A DNA stretch of 64,000 nucleotides from CAVZXS01 sp963779325 (GTDB taxonomy: Bacteria > Bacteroidota > Bacteroidia > Chitinophagales > Chitinophagaceae): NCBI GenBank assembly GCA_963779325.1, contig CAVZXS010000011.1, forward strand, positions 62,001-126,000. The letters run 5' to 3'. The notes under the pieces are model-generated. The model was not told where the DNA came from and did no database searches. It saw nothing but the letters and a program-made list of their open reading frames with translations. Positions 8,884-17,061 of this stretch are shown one piece after another (position 1 is the stretch's first letter; every line of letters starts with the position of its first letter). The position numbers and the translations under genes are program-made.

Positions 8884-9690
8884 ATGAAAAAAATTATTTA
8901 TGTTCTTTTATTCTCTGCTGCTATTATCAGCTGCAAACAAAACTTGGTAACAGGTCGCAAACAATTAAGCTTAGTATCGGAGCCCGAGCTGCAAACTATG
9001 GCGAAGCAGGAATACCAAACTTTTTTAAGTGCCAATAAAGTGGTAAATGCAAATGTTAGTAAGGATGCTGAAATGGTCCGTAGGGTAGGATCACGTATTG
9101 CCACCGCTATTAAAACATATTATGATGGTAAAGGGCAAACATCCGTACTGGAAGGTTACCAATGGGAATTTAACCTGGTGGATAATAAAGAAGTAAATGC
9201 CTGGTGTATGCCGGGCGGCAAAGTGGTAGTATATACCGGCTTGTTACCCATTAGTCAGAACGAAGCGGGTTTGGCAATTGTTATTGGTCATGAAATTACA
9301 CACGCCGTAGCACAGCACGGCAGCGAAAGAATGAGCCAGGGATTATTGCAGCAATTAGGCGGTACCGCTTTACAAATTGCTTTAGCTAACAAGCCTGTAG
9401 AAACGCAGAATCTTTTTGCAACTGCTTACGGCATTGGAAGTACCGTTGGCGGCACTTTACCTTTCTCCCGTAAATCAGAATCGGAAGCGGATAAATACGG
9501 ATTATACTTTGCCGCTATGGCGGGTTATAATCCGCAGGAAGCTATTCCTTTTTGGCAAAGAATGTCAGCAGCCGGCGGAGCTAAACCACCTGAGTTTTTA
9601 AGCAGCCACCCGTCCGATGAAACAAGAATTGCAAAAATTAAAGCTAATATGCCGCAGGCATTGAAATATTACAGGCCCATAAGAAAATAA
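8884..9690 (+). CDS. M48-family metalloprotease lipoprotein
   Basis: A 268-residue periplasmic protease of the M48 (Oma1/BepA-like) family. The N-terminal lipobox AIISC (Cys about 17) marks a lipoprotein. The zinc site is HEITH near residue 135 and the third ligand Glu lies in SESEADKYG near 200. The typical LSSHPSDETRIAKI end is present. Homologues degrade misfolded outer-membrane proteins. It follows the beta-barrel gene by 87 bp and precedes an OmpA lipoprotein, which fits envelope quality control. No regulon module lies directly upstream, so it is probably read with 8215. Confidence 0.9.
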   Translation: MKKIIYVLLFSAAIISCKQNLVTGRKQLSLVSEPELQTMAKQEYQTFLSANKVVNANVSKDAEMVRRVGSRIATAIKTYYDGKGQTSVLEGYQWEFNLVDNKEVNAWCMPGGKVVVYTGLLPISQNEAGLAIVIGHEITHAVAQHGSERMSQGLLQQLGGTALQIALANKPVETQNLFATAYGIGSTVGGTLPFSRKSESEADKYGLYFAAMAGYNPQEAIPFWQRMSAAGGAKPPEFLSSHPSDETRIAKIKANMPQALKYYRPIRK

Positions 9691-9743
9691 AATACATTGT
9701 CCCTATATCACCACCCGGAAAAAAATTTATTTCTGTCACTTAC

Positions 9744-9809
9744 ATGTGAATGTTACAACTTATTTCAATAGTTGTGTAACACTTGCAATCTTCTTTAACG
9801 CCACCTTTA
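9744..9809 (+). promoter_or_regulatory. Stress-regulon promoter module 4 (OmpA lipoprotein)
   Basis: ATGTGAAT is at 9744-9751, with half-sites at 9753-9759 and GTGTAAC at 9774-9780. The -7-like box CACCTTTA is at 9802-9809. The gene starts 81 nt further on, with no terminator between. Confidence 0.8.
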
Positions 9810-9890
9810 CATTCTTAGTAACAATAAATTTATAAACTCTCTAAGCGATAAGGATGTTATAAATATTTTCTAAAACAAAAAATAAGCAAA

Positions 9891-10565
9891 ATGAAAACTT
9901 TAATTAGTATTTCTTTAATAATAAGCATTTTTTTAATTGGCTGCAAAACAATGAATAAATCACAAAAGGGAGCTGTAATAGGAACAGCAGGCGGCGCAGC
10001 AACCGGTGCGGTTATTGGCAGAGTAGCCGGTAATACAGCTTTGGGCGCTATCATAGGTGCAGCTGTGGGCGGAGTTACAGGTGCTGTTATCGGACGCAAG
10101 ATGGACAAACAAGCGGAAGAAATGAAGAAAAATATACCGGACGCCAACGTAGAAAGAATTGGCGAAGGGATAGCTATTGAGTTTAATAATAAGATTTTAT
10201 TCGGCTTCGATCAATCTAATCTTTCTGCAGATGCAAGAACAAATCTAGATAAATTAACAGCAATATTGCAAAAGTATCCCGATACCAATATTGAAGTGCA
10301 GGGACATACTGACAGCAAAGGGACTACAATTTATAACAGGAATTTATCTAAACGACGGGCTTCATCAGTTTCAGGTTATTTATCGGGTGCCGGCATAAGT
10401 TCGTCAAGGCTGACCATTAAAGGGTTTGGGGAAACTGCACCTAAATACGAAAATAATACAGAAGATGGCCGGTCACAAAACCGCCGGGGAGAATTTCTTA
10501 TAACAGCGAATGAAAAAATGAAAGATGAGGCGGCGAAAGAATCAGGAAAAGCAGGGAGTCAATAA
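9891..10565 (+). CDS. OmpA-family lipoprotein with glycine zipper
   Basis: A 224-residue lipoprotein (lipobox FLIGC, Cys about 18). A glycine-zipper region follows at residues 25-70 with repeated GAxxG patterns, then a C-terminal OmpA domain (about 95-205) with the peptidoglycan-binding signature GHTDSKGTTIYNRNLSKRRA and GFGETAP. It should tether the outer membrane to peptidoglycan; the zipper may insert into or oligomerise at the membrane. The overall layout resembles E. coli YiaD. Its own regulon promoter lies at 9744-9809, and the next barrel gene follows by 48 bp, so the two probably form a unit. Confidence 0.9.
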   Translation: MKTLISISLIISIFLIGCKTMNKSQKGAVIGTAGGAATGAVIGRVAGNTALGAIIGAAVGGVTGAVIGRKMDKQAEEMKKNIPDANVERIGEGIAIEFNNKILFGFDQSNLSADARTNLDKLTAILQKYPDTNIEVQGHTDSKGTTIYNRNLSKRRASSVSGYLSGAGISSSRLTIKGFGETAPKYENNTEDGRSQNRRGEFLITANEKMKDEAAKESGKAGSQ

Positions 10566-10613
10566 TTAAAATATGTAAAGCACTAAAAAAGTATAAACAC
10601 TAAAAAAAACAAA

Positions 10614-11294
10614 ATGAAAAAAAGAATCAGTTTAATTACAGCAATATTTTTATGTGCAATAATTGCAAACGCACAACATTCAGGCGGAACAAGTTTCGGT
10701 CTTCGGGGCGGAGTTAATTTCCAAAACATTAACGGGAAAAACAGTAATGATGATAAATTAAAGAATGATATCCTTACCGGTTTTAATATTGGCATTAATG
10801 CTGAGATTCCTGTCGCACCTGATTTTTATTTTCAGCCCGGCTTGCTGTTTACTACGAAAGGCGCAAAAAATGAAGAGGTTTTTCTTGGTCAAACATTAAG
10901 CAGCACCATTAAAATCAACTATGTTGAGTTGCCACTTAATTTTCTCTATAAACCTATGCTTGGCAAAGGACATTTCCTGGTAGGTTTTGGACCCTATATA
11001 GCTTTAGGCATAGGCGGCAAGGCGGATTATGATGGCGCCGGTTTAAGCCGAACGGAGGAGATAAAATTTAAAAATACCGTACAACTTACCGATTCACGTG
11101 ATGTAGTTTATTTTAAACAATTAGATGCAGGAGCAAATATGCTGGCGGGTTTTGAATTCGGGAACAGAGTTTCTTTTCAATTAAATGCTCAGTTGGGTCT
11201 CGTTGACATTAATCCCAAATATGAAGGGATTTCTAATGATAAAGCAACTGCCAAAAACACAGGGTTCGGTTTATCATTAGGTTATAGGTTTTAA
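10614..11294 (+). CDS. Outer-membrane beta-barrel protein (OMP_b-brl type)
   Basis: A 226-residue barrel protein with a signal peptide (KKRISLITAIFLCAIIANAQ), then SFGLRGGVNFQNI, FYFQPGLLFTTKG, INYVELPLNFLYKP and a final GFGLSLGYRF ending in aromatic Phe. It belongs to the same family as the protein at 8215 but is longer, with an insert around residues 130-160. Its position 48 bp behind the OmpA lipoprotein suggests joint expression from module 4. The ligand or cargo is unknown. Confidence 0.85.
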   Translation: MKKRISLITAIFLCAIIANAQHSGGTSFGLRGGVNFQNINGKNSNDDKLKNDILTGFNIGINAEIPVAPDFYFQPGLLFTTKGAKNEEVFLGQTLSSTIKINYVELPLNFLYKPMLGKGHFLVGFGPYIALGIGGKADYDGAGLSRTEEIKFKNTVQLTDSRDVVYFKQLDAGANMLAGFEFGNRVSFQLNAQLGLVDINPKYEGISNDKATAKNTGFGLSLGYRF

Positions 11295-11485
11295 TTATTT
11301 TTTTTGGTTGAATATTTACTATAGTTGCTTTTACCGGCAACTATTTTTTTAAGAAAATCAATAAGCTGATTTAAAGTTTAAATCTTTATGGCCGCGGGCT
11401 TACAGGAATTATGAAGCCATATTACTATTTCGTCATGACTTACAGGTAATTTCATAATAACACAATACTAATTTATTTTATAAAT

Positions 11486-11551
11486 GTGTGAATTATGTAA
11501 CTTATTTTGTAAACTATGTAATAGTAAAAACTACACAGCCAAGTATATTTG
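11486..11551 (+). promoter_or_regulatory. Stress-regulon promoter module 5
   Basis: GTGTGAAT is at 11486-11493, with half-sites ATGTAAC at 11495-11501 and ATGTAAT at 11516-11522. The box TATATTTG at 11544-11551 is a perfect match to the Bacteroidota -7 consensus TAnnTTTG. This copy links the module to transcription initiation. Confidence 0.85.
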
Positions 11552-11557
11552 TTCAGG

Positions 11558-11611
11558 TTTTTCATAGGATATTGGATTTTAATCGGGCGGGATTTCTATC
11601 CTGCCCTTTTT
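11558..11611 (+). ncRNA. Candidate short RNA from regulon promoter 5
   Basis: The expected start is near 11558 and the terminator ends at 11611, giving a transcript of about 54 nt. The arrangement copies that at 8058-8135, including a TTTCTA-type loop. It may instead be an attenuated leader of the phospholipase D gene at 11710. Confidence 0.35.
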
Positions 11612-11612
11612 A
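11585..11612 (+). terminator. Intrinsic terminator or attenuator
   Basis: Stem GGGCGGGAT / ATCCTGCCC (one G-U pair) with loop TTCT, then TTTTT. It lies between promoter module 5 and the gene at 11710. Confidence 0.75.
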
Positions 11613-11709
11613 TTAATTATTTTTTGCGACGCGGTGAAAAGCAACTACATACGACAGTAACAAAATATACATTATAGAAATACCTGTTTAAATTTTCTGA
11701 ATCTCAAGA

Positions 11710-12897
11710 ATGAAAGCGGCAAGTCATCCTGCTATGGGCGATTACACAGCCCGAAATAAAGTCAAGCTGATCAGGAGCGGTAAACCATATTTTGATTTAC
11801 TCAGGGATTTGATCAACAAAGCTAAAAAAATAATTTACCTGCAATTCTATATTTTCCGGGAAGATGAAACCGGCACTACGGTTATAGAAACGCTTAAGGC
11901 AGCCTCTATGCGGGGTGTTGCGGTATTTCTTCATATTGACGGTTATGCTTCAAAAGATTTAACTGAAAAATGTATAAGAGATATGAGAGAAGCCGGTGTG
12001 AATATAAAATTATTTGAACCGCTCCTGCGAAGCAGCCATTTTTATTTTGGCAGACGTTTGCATCATAAAGTTGCAGTTGCAGACAGCCTGTACTCACTGG
12101 TTGGCGGTATAAATGTTACGAACCGCTATAATGATATGCCCGGCGAGCCCGCCTGGTTAGATATGGCATTATATTGCGAAGGCGAAGCGTCATTAATTGT
12201 AGAAAATGTTTGCCGGCAACTTTGGAATAATAAAAAAATATTAGCAATAGCCGCGAAAAATAGCGAATCGTTTGAAAAATTTTATGAACACATTACCCGG
12301 GCTGAAAAAGCTGATGTAAGAGTAAGCCGCAATGATTGGGTAAAAAGAAAAAATGCTGTTTGGAAGAGTTATAGGGACATGTTTAGAACAGCAGAAAAAA
12401 GTATTACAATCATGTGTAGTTATTTTTTGCCCGGCAGCTTATTTCGACGAAAAATTAAAGAGGCCGTAAAAAGAGGCGTGAAAGTGAAAGTAATATTGGT
12501 GGGCATTTCGGACATCATGCTAGCTAAACATGCAGAGAGGTATCTCTATGACTTGTTGTTGCGAAATAATATTGAAATTTACGAGTATAAAGAAACGGTA
12601 TTGCATGCAAAAATGGCCGTATATGACAGCAATTGGGTAACTGTCGGTTCTTATAATGTAAACGGCCTTAGTGCACATGCAAGCTTAGAGATGAATATGG
12701 ATGTAAAAAACAAATCATTCGCCCGTATTGCAGAAAAAGAATTGAATGACATAATTAAACTGCACTGTAAGCAGGTTACAAAGGAAAACTATTCTTTATC
12801 TACTAATATTTTCAGGCAATTTTGGCAATGGATATGCTACAATGCGGTTAATAAAATGCTCTTTGCCGTTACATTTTATTTTAAGCAAGAAAAATAA
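11710..12897 (+). CDS. Phospholipase D-family cardiolipin synthase
   Basis: A 395-residue protein with two PLD catalytic motifs, HHKVAVADSLYSLVGG (first HxK about residue 118) and LHAKMAVYDSNWVTVGSYN (second about 298). Two such motifs and the spacing fit bacterial cardiolipin synthases, which join two phospholipids into cardiolipin at the inner membrane. It lacks the two N-terminal membrane helices of ClsA, so it resembles the ClsB type. A hydrophobic C-terminal stretch near 370-390 could associate with the membrane. Module 5 lies 160 bp upstream with an intervening terminator, so expression may depend on read-through. Confidence 0.85.
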   Translation: MKAASHPAMGDYTARNKVKLIRSGKPYFDLLRDLINKAKKIIYLQFYIFREDETGTTVIETLKAASMRGVAVFLHIDGYASKDLTEKCIRDMREAGVNIKLFEPLLRSSHFYFGRRLHHKVAVADSLYSLVGGINVTNRYNDMPGEPAWLDMALYCEGEASLIVENVCRQLWNNKKILAIAAKNSESFEKFYEHITRAEKADVRVSRNDWVKRKNAVWKSYRDMFRTAEKSITIMCSYFLPGSLFRRKIKEAVKRGVKVKVILVGISDIMLAKHAERYLYDLLLRNNIEIYEYKETVLHAKMAVYDSNWVTVGSYNVNGLSAHASLEMNMDVKNKSFARIAEKELNDIIKLHCKQVTKENYSLSTNIFRQFWQWICYNAVNKMLFAVTFYFKQEK

Positions 12898-13006
12898 AAA
12901 GCGTTTATTGACTAAGTTTATCCGTCATTAAAAAAATATAACCGCCGGATTTAATCATTCTCGAAATGGGTTTTTGTAAACCACTATGTTCAAACTTGCT
13001 CCCGTA

Positions 13007-13038
13007 TTTGCCAAAGAACAGTTGCTCATTTATATTTA
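13007..13038 (+). promoter_or_regulatory. Standard Bacteroidota promoter (antiporter)
   Basis: TTTG is at 13007-13010 and TATATTTA at 13031-13038, with a 20-nt spacer, the usual housekeeping -33/-7 pair. The start codon follows 40 nt later. It serves as a useful contrast to the regulon modules, which have no evident -33 box. Confidence 0.55.
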
Positions 13039-13077
13039 TTAAATAAAGTCTCCCCTTTTTTCGTAAATTGAGAGGAC

Positions 13078-14715
13078 ATGGAAAGTTTCAAAATTGTTAT
13101 TTTCATAATGGTCATTCTGATCAGTTTGACAGCAATTGCCAATAAACGAAAACTACCTTACCCCGTTTTATTAGTAGTCGCCGGTTTAGTCATTGGTTTT
13201 ATACCGCAATTACCCGAACTGGCATTAGACCCCGATATTATTTTTGTAATTATACTCCCTCCTCTTTTATATGATGCCGCTTCAAAAACTTCATGGCATG
13301 AATTCAAAACATCCATAAGACCAATATCTGCATTGGCCATTACATTGGTTTTTTTTACAACAGTTAGTGTGGCTGTTACCGCTTATTACCTTATACCGGG
13401 GTTTACCTGGCCTCTTGCATTTGTGTTAGGTGCCGTTGTTTCGCCACCGGATGCTGTGGCAGCAACAGGTATAATAAAAGGTTTGGGACTAAATAAAAAA
13501 GTAATCACCATATTAGAAGGCGAAAGTCTTATAAATGACGCTTCAGCATTAATTGCTTACCGGTATGCTGTGATGGCTGTTACAACAGGAACTTTTGTTT
13601 TTTGGAAGGCCGGTCTTGAATTTTTAATGGTAGCAAGTGTTGGTATAATTACAGGTATTATTATTGGGTATATGTTTGTACTGATACATAAAAAAATTGC
13701 AAATAACCCTGTTGTTGAAACAAGTTTTACGCTTCTTGCTCCTTTTATATCTTACCTGGCGGCTGAACAGTTTCATATGTCGGGTGTACTGGCCGTAGTA
13801 AGCACAGGCCTTGTTATATCATGGAGGGCACCGGAAGTTTTCTCTTATCAAACAAGAATGAGAACCAGGGTGGTATGGGACACTTTAATATTTTTACTAC
13901 ACGGATTTGTTTTTATACTTATTGGTCTTCAACTTCCCTCTATCATCAGTGATTTAGGCAATTATCCATTTTGGCAAATACTTGGATACGGCTTGCTTAT
14001 AAGCCTGGTAACAATTGTTGTTCGTATTATTTGGGTTTTTGCAGGAGCTTACCGACAAAGCCTATTTCAAAAAAAGAGAAACGGCATTGATTCCTTTCCC
14101 GTTGATACTAACGAAGATGATACGTGGAAAAATGTATTGGTAGTTGCCTGGACAGGAACAAGGGGCGTCATATCATTGGCGACAGCATTGGCTCTACCGT
14201 TGTTATTAGCAGACGGAACGCCGTTTCCTAAAAGACATTCAATAATATTTCTTGCTTTTGTAGTTATTTTCGTGACGTTAGTAGTTCAGGGCCTTTCCTT
14301 GCCCTTGCTTATAAAGTGGCTGAAGATAAAACCGCAAGACAATTCAGCCGGTGAAGAGAAAGAGCTGAAATTATATCTTGCTACTAATACACTTCATTTT
14401 ATCGAACATGAATTAGACTTGCCTGCGGGTAATAAAATACAGGAGCAGTTAAAACATAAATATGAAGTGTTGATTACTGATCTTTCAAAAGAAATTCGCC
14501 GGCATAAAAAAGCAAAGCGAAACCCGGAAAAAGTGCAACCTCCAAAACCGAACGAGCTCATAAATACTCAATTAGAGATTAGTAAATTCCGGAGAGCCAT
14601 ATTACTTAAACTGCATAAAGAAGGCGAATTCAGTGATACAGCCATTAAGCAGGTAGAACGTGAAATGGACATAGATGAATTGAAACTGAATCTTTTGGTC
14701 CCTAAAGAAGAATAA
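13078..14715 (+). CDS. Na+/H+ antiporter, CPA1 (NhaP) family
   Basis: A 545-residue secondary transporter with about twelve membrane segments over residues 1-415 and a soluble, charged C-terminal tail of about 130 residues. Family signatures include VSPPDAVAATGI (about 122) and GESLINDASALIAYRYA (about 149), the ND region of CPA1 exchangers. It should expel Na+ (or K+) in exchange for protons and so serve pH and salt homeostasis. It has its own standard promoter and no regulon module. The gene is intact. Confidence 0.9.
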   Translation: MESFKIVIFIMVILISLTAIANKRKLPYPVLLVVAGLVIGFIPQLPELALDPDIIFVIILPPLLYDAASKTSWHEFKTSIRPISALAITLVFFTTVSVAVTAYYLIPGFTWPLAFVLGAVVSPPDAVAATGIIKGLGLNKKVITILEGESLINDASALIAYRYAVMAVTTGTFVFWKAGLEFLMVASVGIITGIIIGYMFVLIHKKIANNPVVETSFTLLAPFISYLAAEQFHMSGVLAVVSTGLVISWRAPEVFSYQTRMRTRVVWDTLIFLLHGFVFILIGLQLPSIISDLGNYPFWQILGYGLLISLVTIVVRIIWVFAGAYRQSLFQKKRNGIDSFPVDTNEDDTWKNVLVVAWTGTRGVISLATALALPLLLADGTPFPKRHSIIFLAFVVIFVTLVVQGLSLPLLIKWLKIKPQDNSAGEEKELKLYLATNTLHFIEHELDLPAGNKIQEQLKHKYEVLITDLSKEIRRHKKAKRNPEKVQPPKPNELINTQLEISKFRRAILLKLHKEGEFSDTAIKQVEREMDIDELKLNLLVPKEE

Positions 14716-14773
14716 ATTATACTGCTGAAATATAAATTCGCTAAAATATATTAATACCGAATATGAGATGTAA

Positions 14774-14878
14774 ATAGTCCAATCAGTTTTCTGTCGGCAT
14801 AATACCATCTAAGATTTCCACGCAGTCCTTTGGACTACTTAGTAAATCAAGATGGTATAAACTGATCGCCGACAGGAG
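14774..14878. other. Complex structured element with permuted inverted arms
   Basis: Left side: ATCAGTTT, CTGTCGGC (14791-14798), ATACCATCT (to 14810). Right side: AGATGGTAT (14850-14858), AAACTGAT (to 14865), GCCGACAG (to 14875). Every left block has an exact inverted partner, but their order is permuted. A central AGTCC TTT GGACT hairpin sits at 14825-14837. It lies in a gap of 430 bp (14716-15145) with no gene. It could be a structured RNA end, a decayed mobile repeat or a protein-binding site. Confidence 0.5.
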
Positions 14879-14894
14879 CAATGACAAAAAACTA

Positions 14895-14926
14895 TTTAAA
14901 AAAACGCCCCGGATATTATCGGGGCG
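14895..14926 (-). terminator. Intrinsic terminator
   Basis: Stem CGCCCCG / CGGGGCG, followed on the minus strand by a run of T. It is downstream of the gene at 15146..15469. Confidence 0.7.
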
Positions 14927-15062
14927 TGTATACAAAAGGGGGAATTAAGGTAAATTAGCAATGAAGAATCATTTCTATTCAATACATAGTTTTAAAAATT
15001 AATATTGAAAGATGAAGTTTTAAGCATAACTAAAATAGATAAGGAATTAGTGTTTTAAAAAT

Positions 15063-15090
15063 AAATGCCGGCTTCACCTTCCCGGCATTT
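15063..15090. terminator. Hairpin terminator, possibly bidirectional
   Basis: AAATGCCGG / CCGGCATTT arms with a 10-nt loop, with A/T-rich flanks on both sides. It is 56 bp beyond the stop of the small protein at 15146. Confidence 0.65.
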
Positions 15091-15145
15091 ATTAAACCTG
15101 ACCGTCCCTAATATGAAATAGCATTAACTCAATTTTACTAAACTA

Positions 15146-15469
15146 TTATAAAATCAGTATCAGTAATAATATAATGATGATAATTGCGCCTACTGAAAGA
15201 TAAACACCGCCATTATTCGCTTTAATTTCTTTCTTTATTTCTTTTACTTCTTTGCGCAGGCTTTTTCTTTCCAATCTTGTCATTTCAGATCTGTCAATAT
15301 TCTTGATGACTTCGAGACGCTGAACTAATTGCTGAACACGGGGATCTTCAGTTGCCGGAATGCCCGTATTTTGAGAAGCGACCGGAGCAACGACAGCTGC
15401 ACCTGCAGGCGAAGCAATAGCTAAAAACATAAGGAGCGTTGCTGTTTTGAAAAACATTTTAGGAGTCAT
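15146..15469 (-). CDS. Secreted or anchored coiled-coil protein, 107 aa
   Basis: I do not recognise this protein. It has a signal peptide (residues 1-24, cleavage after PAGA), a Pro/Gly-rich linker, a strongly charged helical stretch rich in Glu, Lys and Arg (about 45-85) and a C-terminal membrane segment made almost only of Ile and Leu (about 89-107). It would be held in the inner membrane with its helix in the periplasm. It has its own regulon module at 15547-15612 and two terminators behind, so it is probably monocistronic. Confidence 0.7.
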   Translation of the reverse strand: MTPKMFFKTATLLMFLAIASPAGAAVVAPVASQNTGIPATEDPRVQQLVQRLEVIKNIDRSEMTRLERKSLRKEVKEIKKEIKANNGGVYLSVGAIIIIILLLILIL

Positions 15470-15546
15470 TTTTTATTTTTTTAGGTTGCTTAACATTCTT
15501 TTTACTAATCCGGCCTTTATTATAAGCGGTCATCTCAGATACACTA

Positions 15547-15612
15547 TAAAGATCATAAGTCTTTTATATATAATTGTTACACAACTCCGGAAATAAGTTA
15601 CATCATTCACAC
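15547..15612 (-). promoter_or_regulatory. Stress-regulon promoter module 6
   Basis: Half-sites are GTTACAC at 15576-15582 and GTTACAT at 15597-15603. ATTCACAC is at 15605-15612 and the box GATCTTTA at 15547-15554. It faces the 107-residue protein at 15469. Confidence 0.8.
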
Positions 15613-15639
15613 ATTTTAAGATTTGTATTCCCTGTGTTC

Positions 15640-16107
15640 TTACTTTTTATTATTACCGGTAATATCCTTTAGTGCCTCCGCAAGTACATCCATGTCATGA
15701 TTGAATTCAAGCTTGAAAGAGTACCAATCGTTTTGCTTGTTCTCATAATTTCCTATTCTCGTTTTCAGTTCCTTGTTTTTCAATTCGAGTTCATCCATTC
15801 TTTTTTCGAAAACCGCGTTAAATGACGCATCCTGCTTTTTCATACGCAGTTTCAATTCAGCCATACGCATTTCCGTTTTCTTGATTTTCATTTCAGCATC
15901 ACTCCTAAATTGTTTCCATTCTTCCCGGCCGGCCTTTTTTATGTCATCAATCTTTAAGTTATTCTGCGCTTTAATTAAATCTTGCTTTGCTTCCTGCACC
16001 TTTGCTTGAGCATCTTTTTCTTTTTGCGCAAGTGATTGGCAACCGGTAAAAATTATAATTGTTATCAGTGCTGTTGTAAGCAATACTATGAAAACTATTC
16101 TCTTCAT
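15640..16107 (-). CDS. Coiled-coil lipoprotein, 155 aa
   Basis: Starting at the ATG ending at 16107, the protein opens with MKRIVFIVLLTTALITIIIF and the lipobox FTGC, so it is a lipoprotein. Nearly all of the rest is Lys/Glu/Gln-rich heptad-like helix (AQKEKDAQAKVQEAKQDLIK onward), predicted coiled coil. The longer frame to 16143 adds twelve residues ahead of the signal sequence, which is unlikely. It lies behind the csbD-like gene with a hairpin terminator between. No own module is seen, so read-through from 16438 is the likely source. The function is unknown. Confidence 0.75.
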   Translation of the reverse strand: MKRIVFIVLLTTALITIIIFTGCQSLAQKEKDAQAKVQEAKQDLIKAQNNLKIDDIKKAGREEWKQFRSDAEMKIKKTEMRMAELKLRMKKQDASFNAVFEKRMDELELKNKELKTRIGNYENKQNDWYSFKLEFNHDMDVLAEALKDITGNNKK

Positions 16108-16134
16108 TTTTTTTGACTCTAATTTTACTAAATC

Positions 16135-16172
16135 AAAAAGCACCGCCTAACTAATGAAAGTTAAACGGTGGC
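16135..16172 (-). terminator. Imperfect terminator hairpin behind the CsbD gene
   Basis: Arms CACCG..TAACT / AGTTA..CGGTG, with a minus-strand T-run just after. It is leaky by appearance and separates the CsbD gene from the lipoprotein. Confidence 0.55.
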
Positions 16173-16192
16173 CTTTCTTAAAACAGCACATT

Positions 16193-16378
16193 TTAAAGCG
16201 CTGCAATTATTTTATGTAACTCTTCTTTTGTTTTACCCAGTTTAATCTGCAGGCGCCCCATCATTTCTTCTTTTTTACCTTCGGCGAACATCAGGTCGTT
16301 ATCGGTTAAAGCAGCAAATTTTGCTTTCAGCTTGCCCTTTTGTTCGTTCCAGTTTCCTTTTAATTCTGTAGTATTCAT
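16193..16378 (-). CDS. CsbD-family stress protein
   Basis: A 61-residue CsbD-like protein (PF05532): ELKGNWNEQKGKLKAKFAALTDNDL, then EGKKEEMMGRLQIKLGKTKEE. In Bacillus the family belongs to the SigB general-stress regulon and its role is unknown. The protein is small, soluble and charged. Its promoter is the regulon module at 16438-16503, about 60 bp upstream. This is one of the clearest links between the module and general stress. Confidence 0.9.
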   Translation of the reverse strand: MNTTELKGNWNEQKGKLKAKFAALTDNDLMFAEGKKEEMMGRLQIKLGKTKEELHKIIAAL

Positions 16379-16437
16379 TTTATATATTTTTAATTCCCGT
16401 AATTGGCGGGACAGATTGTGAAAATATTTTCACATTA

Positions 16438-16503
16438 TAAAGGTGGGTATATAAAAAGTGTAAAGTATTACATAATTGCAGCAAAGAGTTACATCATTCA
16501 CAC
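16438..16503 (-). promoter_or_regulatory. Stress-regulon promoter module 7 (CsbD)
   Basis: Half-sites are ATTACAT at 16467-16473 and GTTACAT at 16488-16494. ATTCACAC ends at 16503 and the box CACCTTTA is at 16438-16445. Confidence 0.8.
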
Positions 16504-16540
16504 TTAATAAAAGAGATTATTTTTTGACATACTGATCGTA

Positions 16541-16924
16541 TCAGGCTATAACCGCAGTGCCGCTATTTATCCAGTAGTGTACCATTTTAAGCAGGGTTTG
16601 CACCTCATAGGGTTTTACAATATAATCATCGGCGCCTAATTTCAGCGTTGCCGCTTTGTCGCTTTTTTCCGACATAGAAGTACTGAAAATAAATGGTATT
16701 TTAAATTCTTTTAAGGTGTTTAAAAGTAAAGACAACACTTCATGACCGTTCATTTTGTACATTAAAAAATCGCATATAATTAAATCGGGTAAAAATTTTT
16801 TGGCCAGGGCAATGCCATCTTTTCCATTATTGGCTTCAAGGGTTTTGTATCCCTCCATTTGCAGAAATTCAACTAAATTTTCAAGTATATCGCTATTATC
16901 TTCAATTAACAAAATTGTTTTCAT
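16541..16924 (-). CDS. Single-domain response regulator
   Basis: A 127-residue receiver domain with no output domain. The acidic pair is IEDN near residue 8, the phosphoacceptor Asp lies in LIICDFLMYKMNG (about 51), and the Lys in DYIVKPYE (about 105). Such proteins pass phosphate within relays or regulate by protein contact. It has its own regulon module, while the neighbouring kinase operon carries another receiver at 17062, so the two could be alternative phosphate partners of the same kinase. Confidence 0.9.
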   Translation of the reverse strand: MKTILLIEDNSDILENLVEFLQMEGYKTLEANNGKDGIALAKKFLPDLIICDFLMYKMNGHEVLSLLLNTLKEFKIPFIFSTSMSEKSDKAATLKLGADDYIVKPYEVQTLLKMVHYWINSGTAVIA

Positions 16925-16963
16925 TATTAATTAATTGATGAGTGTTGCTGTGAAATGCAGCTT

Positions 16964-17029
16964 TAAAGATAGGTGCTGTTGCCGGCATAATTGCTACACA
17001 ATTATTTACAGCAGTTACATAATTCACAC
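16964..17029 (-). promoter_or_regulatory. Stress-regulon promoter module 8 (response regulator)
   Basis: Half-sites are GCTACAC at 16993-16999 and GTTACAT at 17014-17020. ATTCACAC ends at 17029 and the box TATCTTTA is at 16964-16971. The start codon is 40 nt downstream. Confidence 0.8.
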
Positions 17030-17061
17030 CTTTACGCCAATAAAAAAATATGCGTAAGTAA

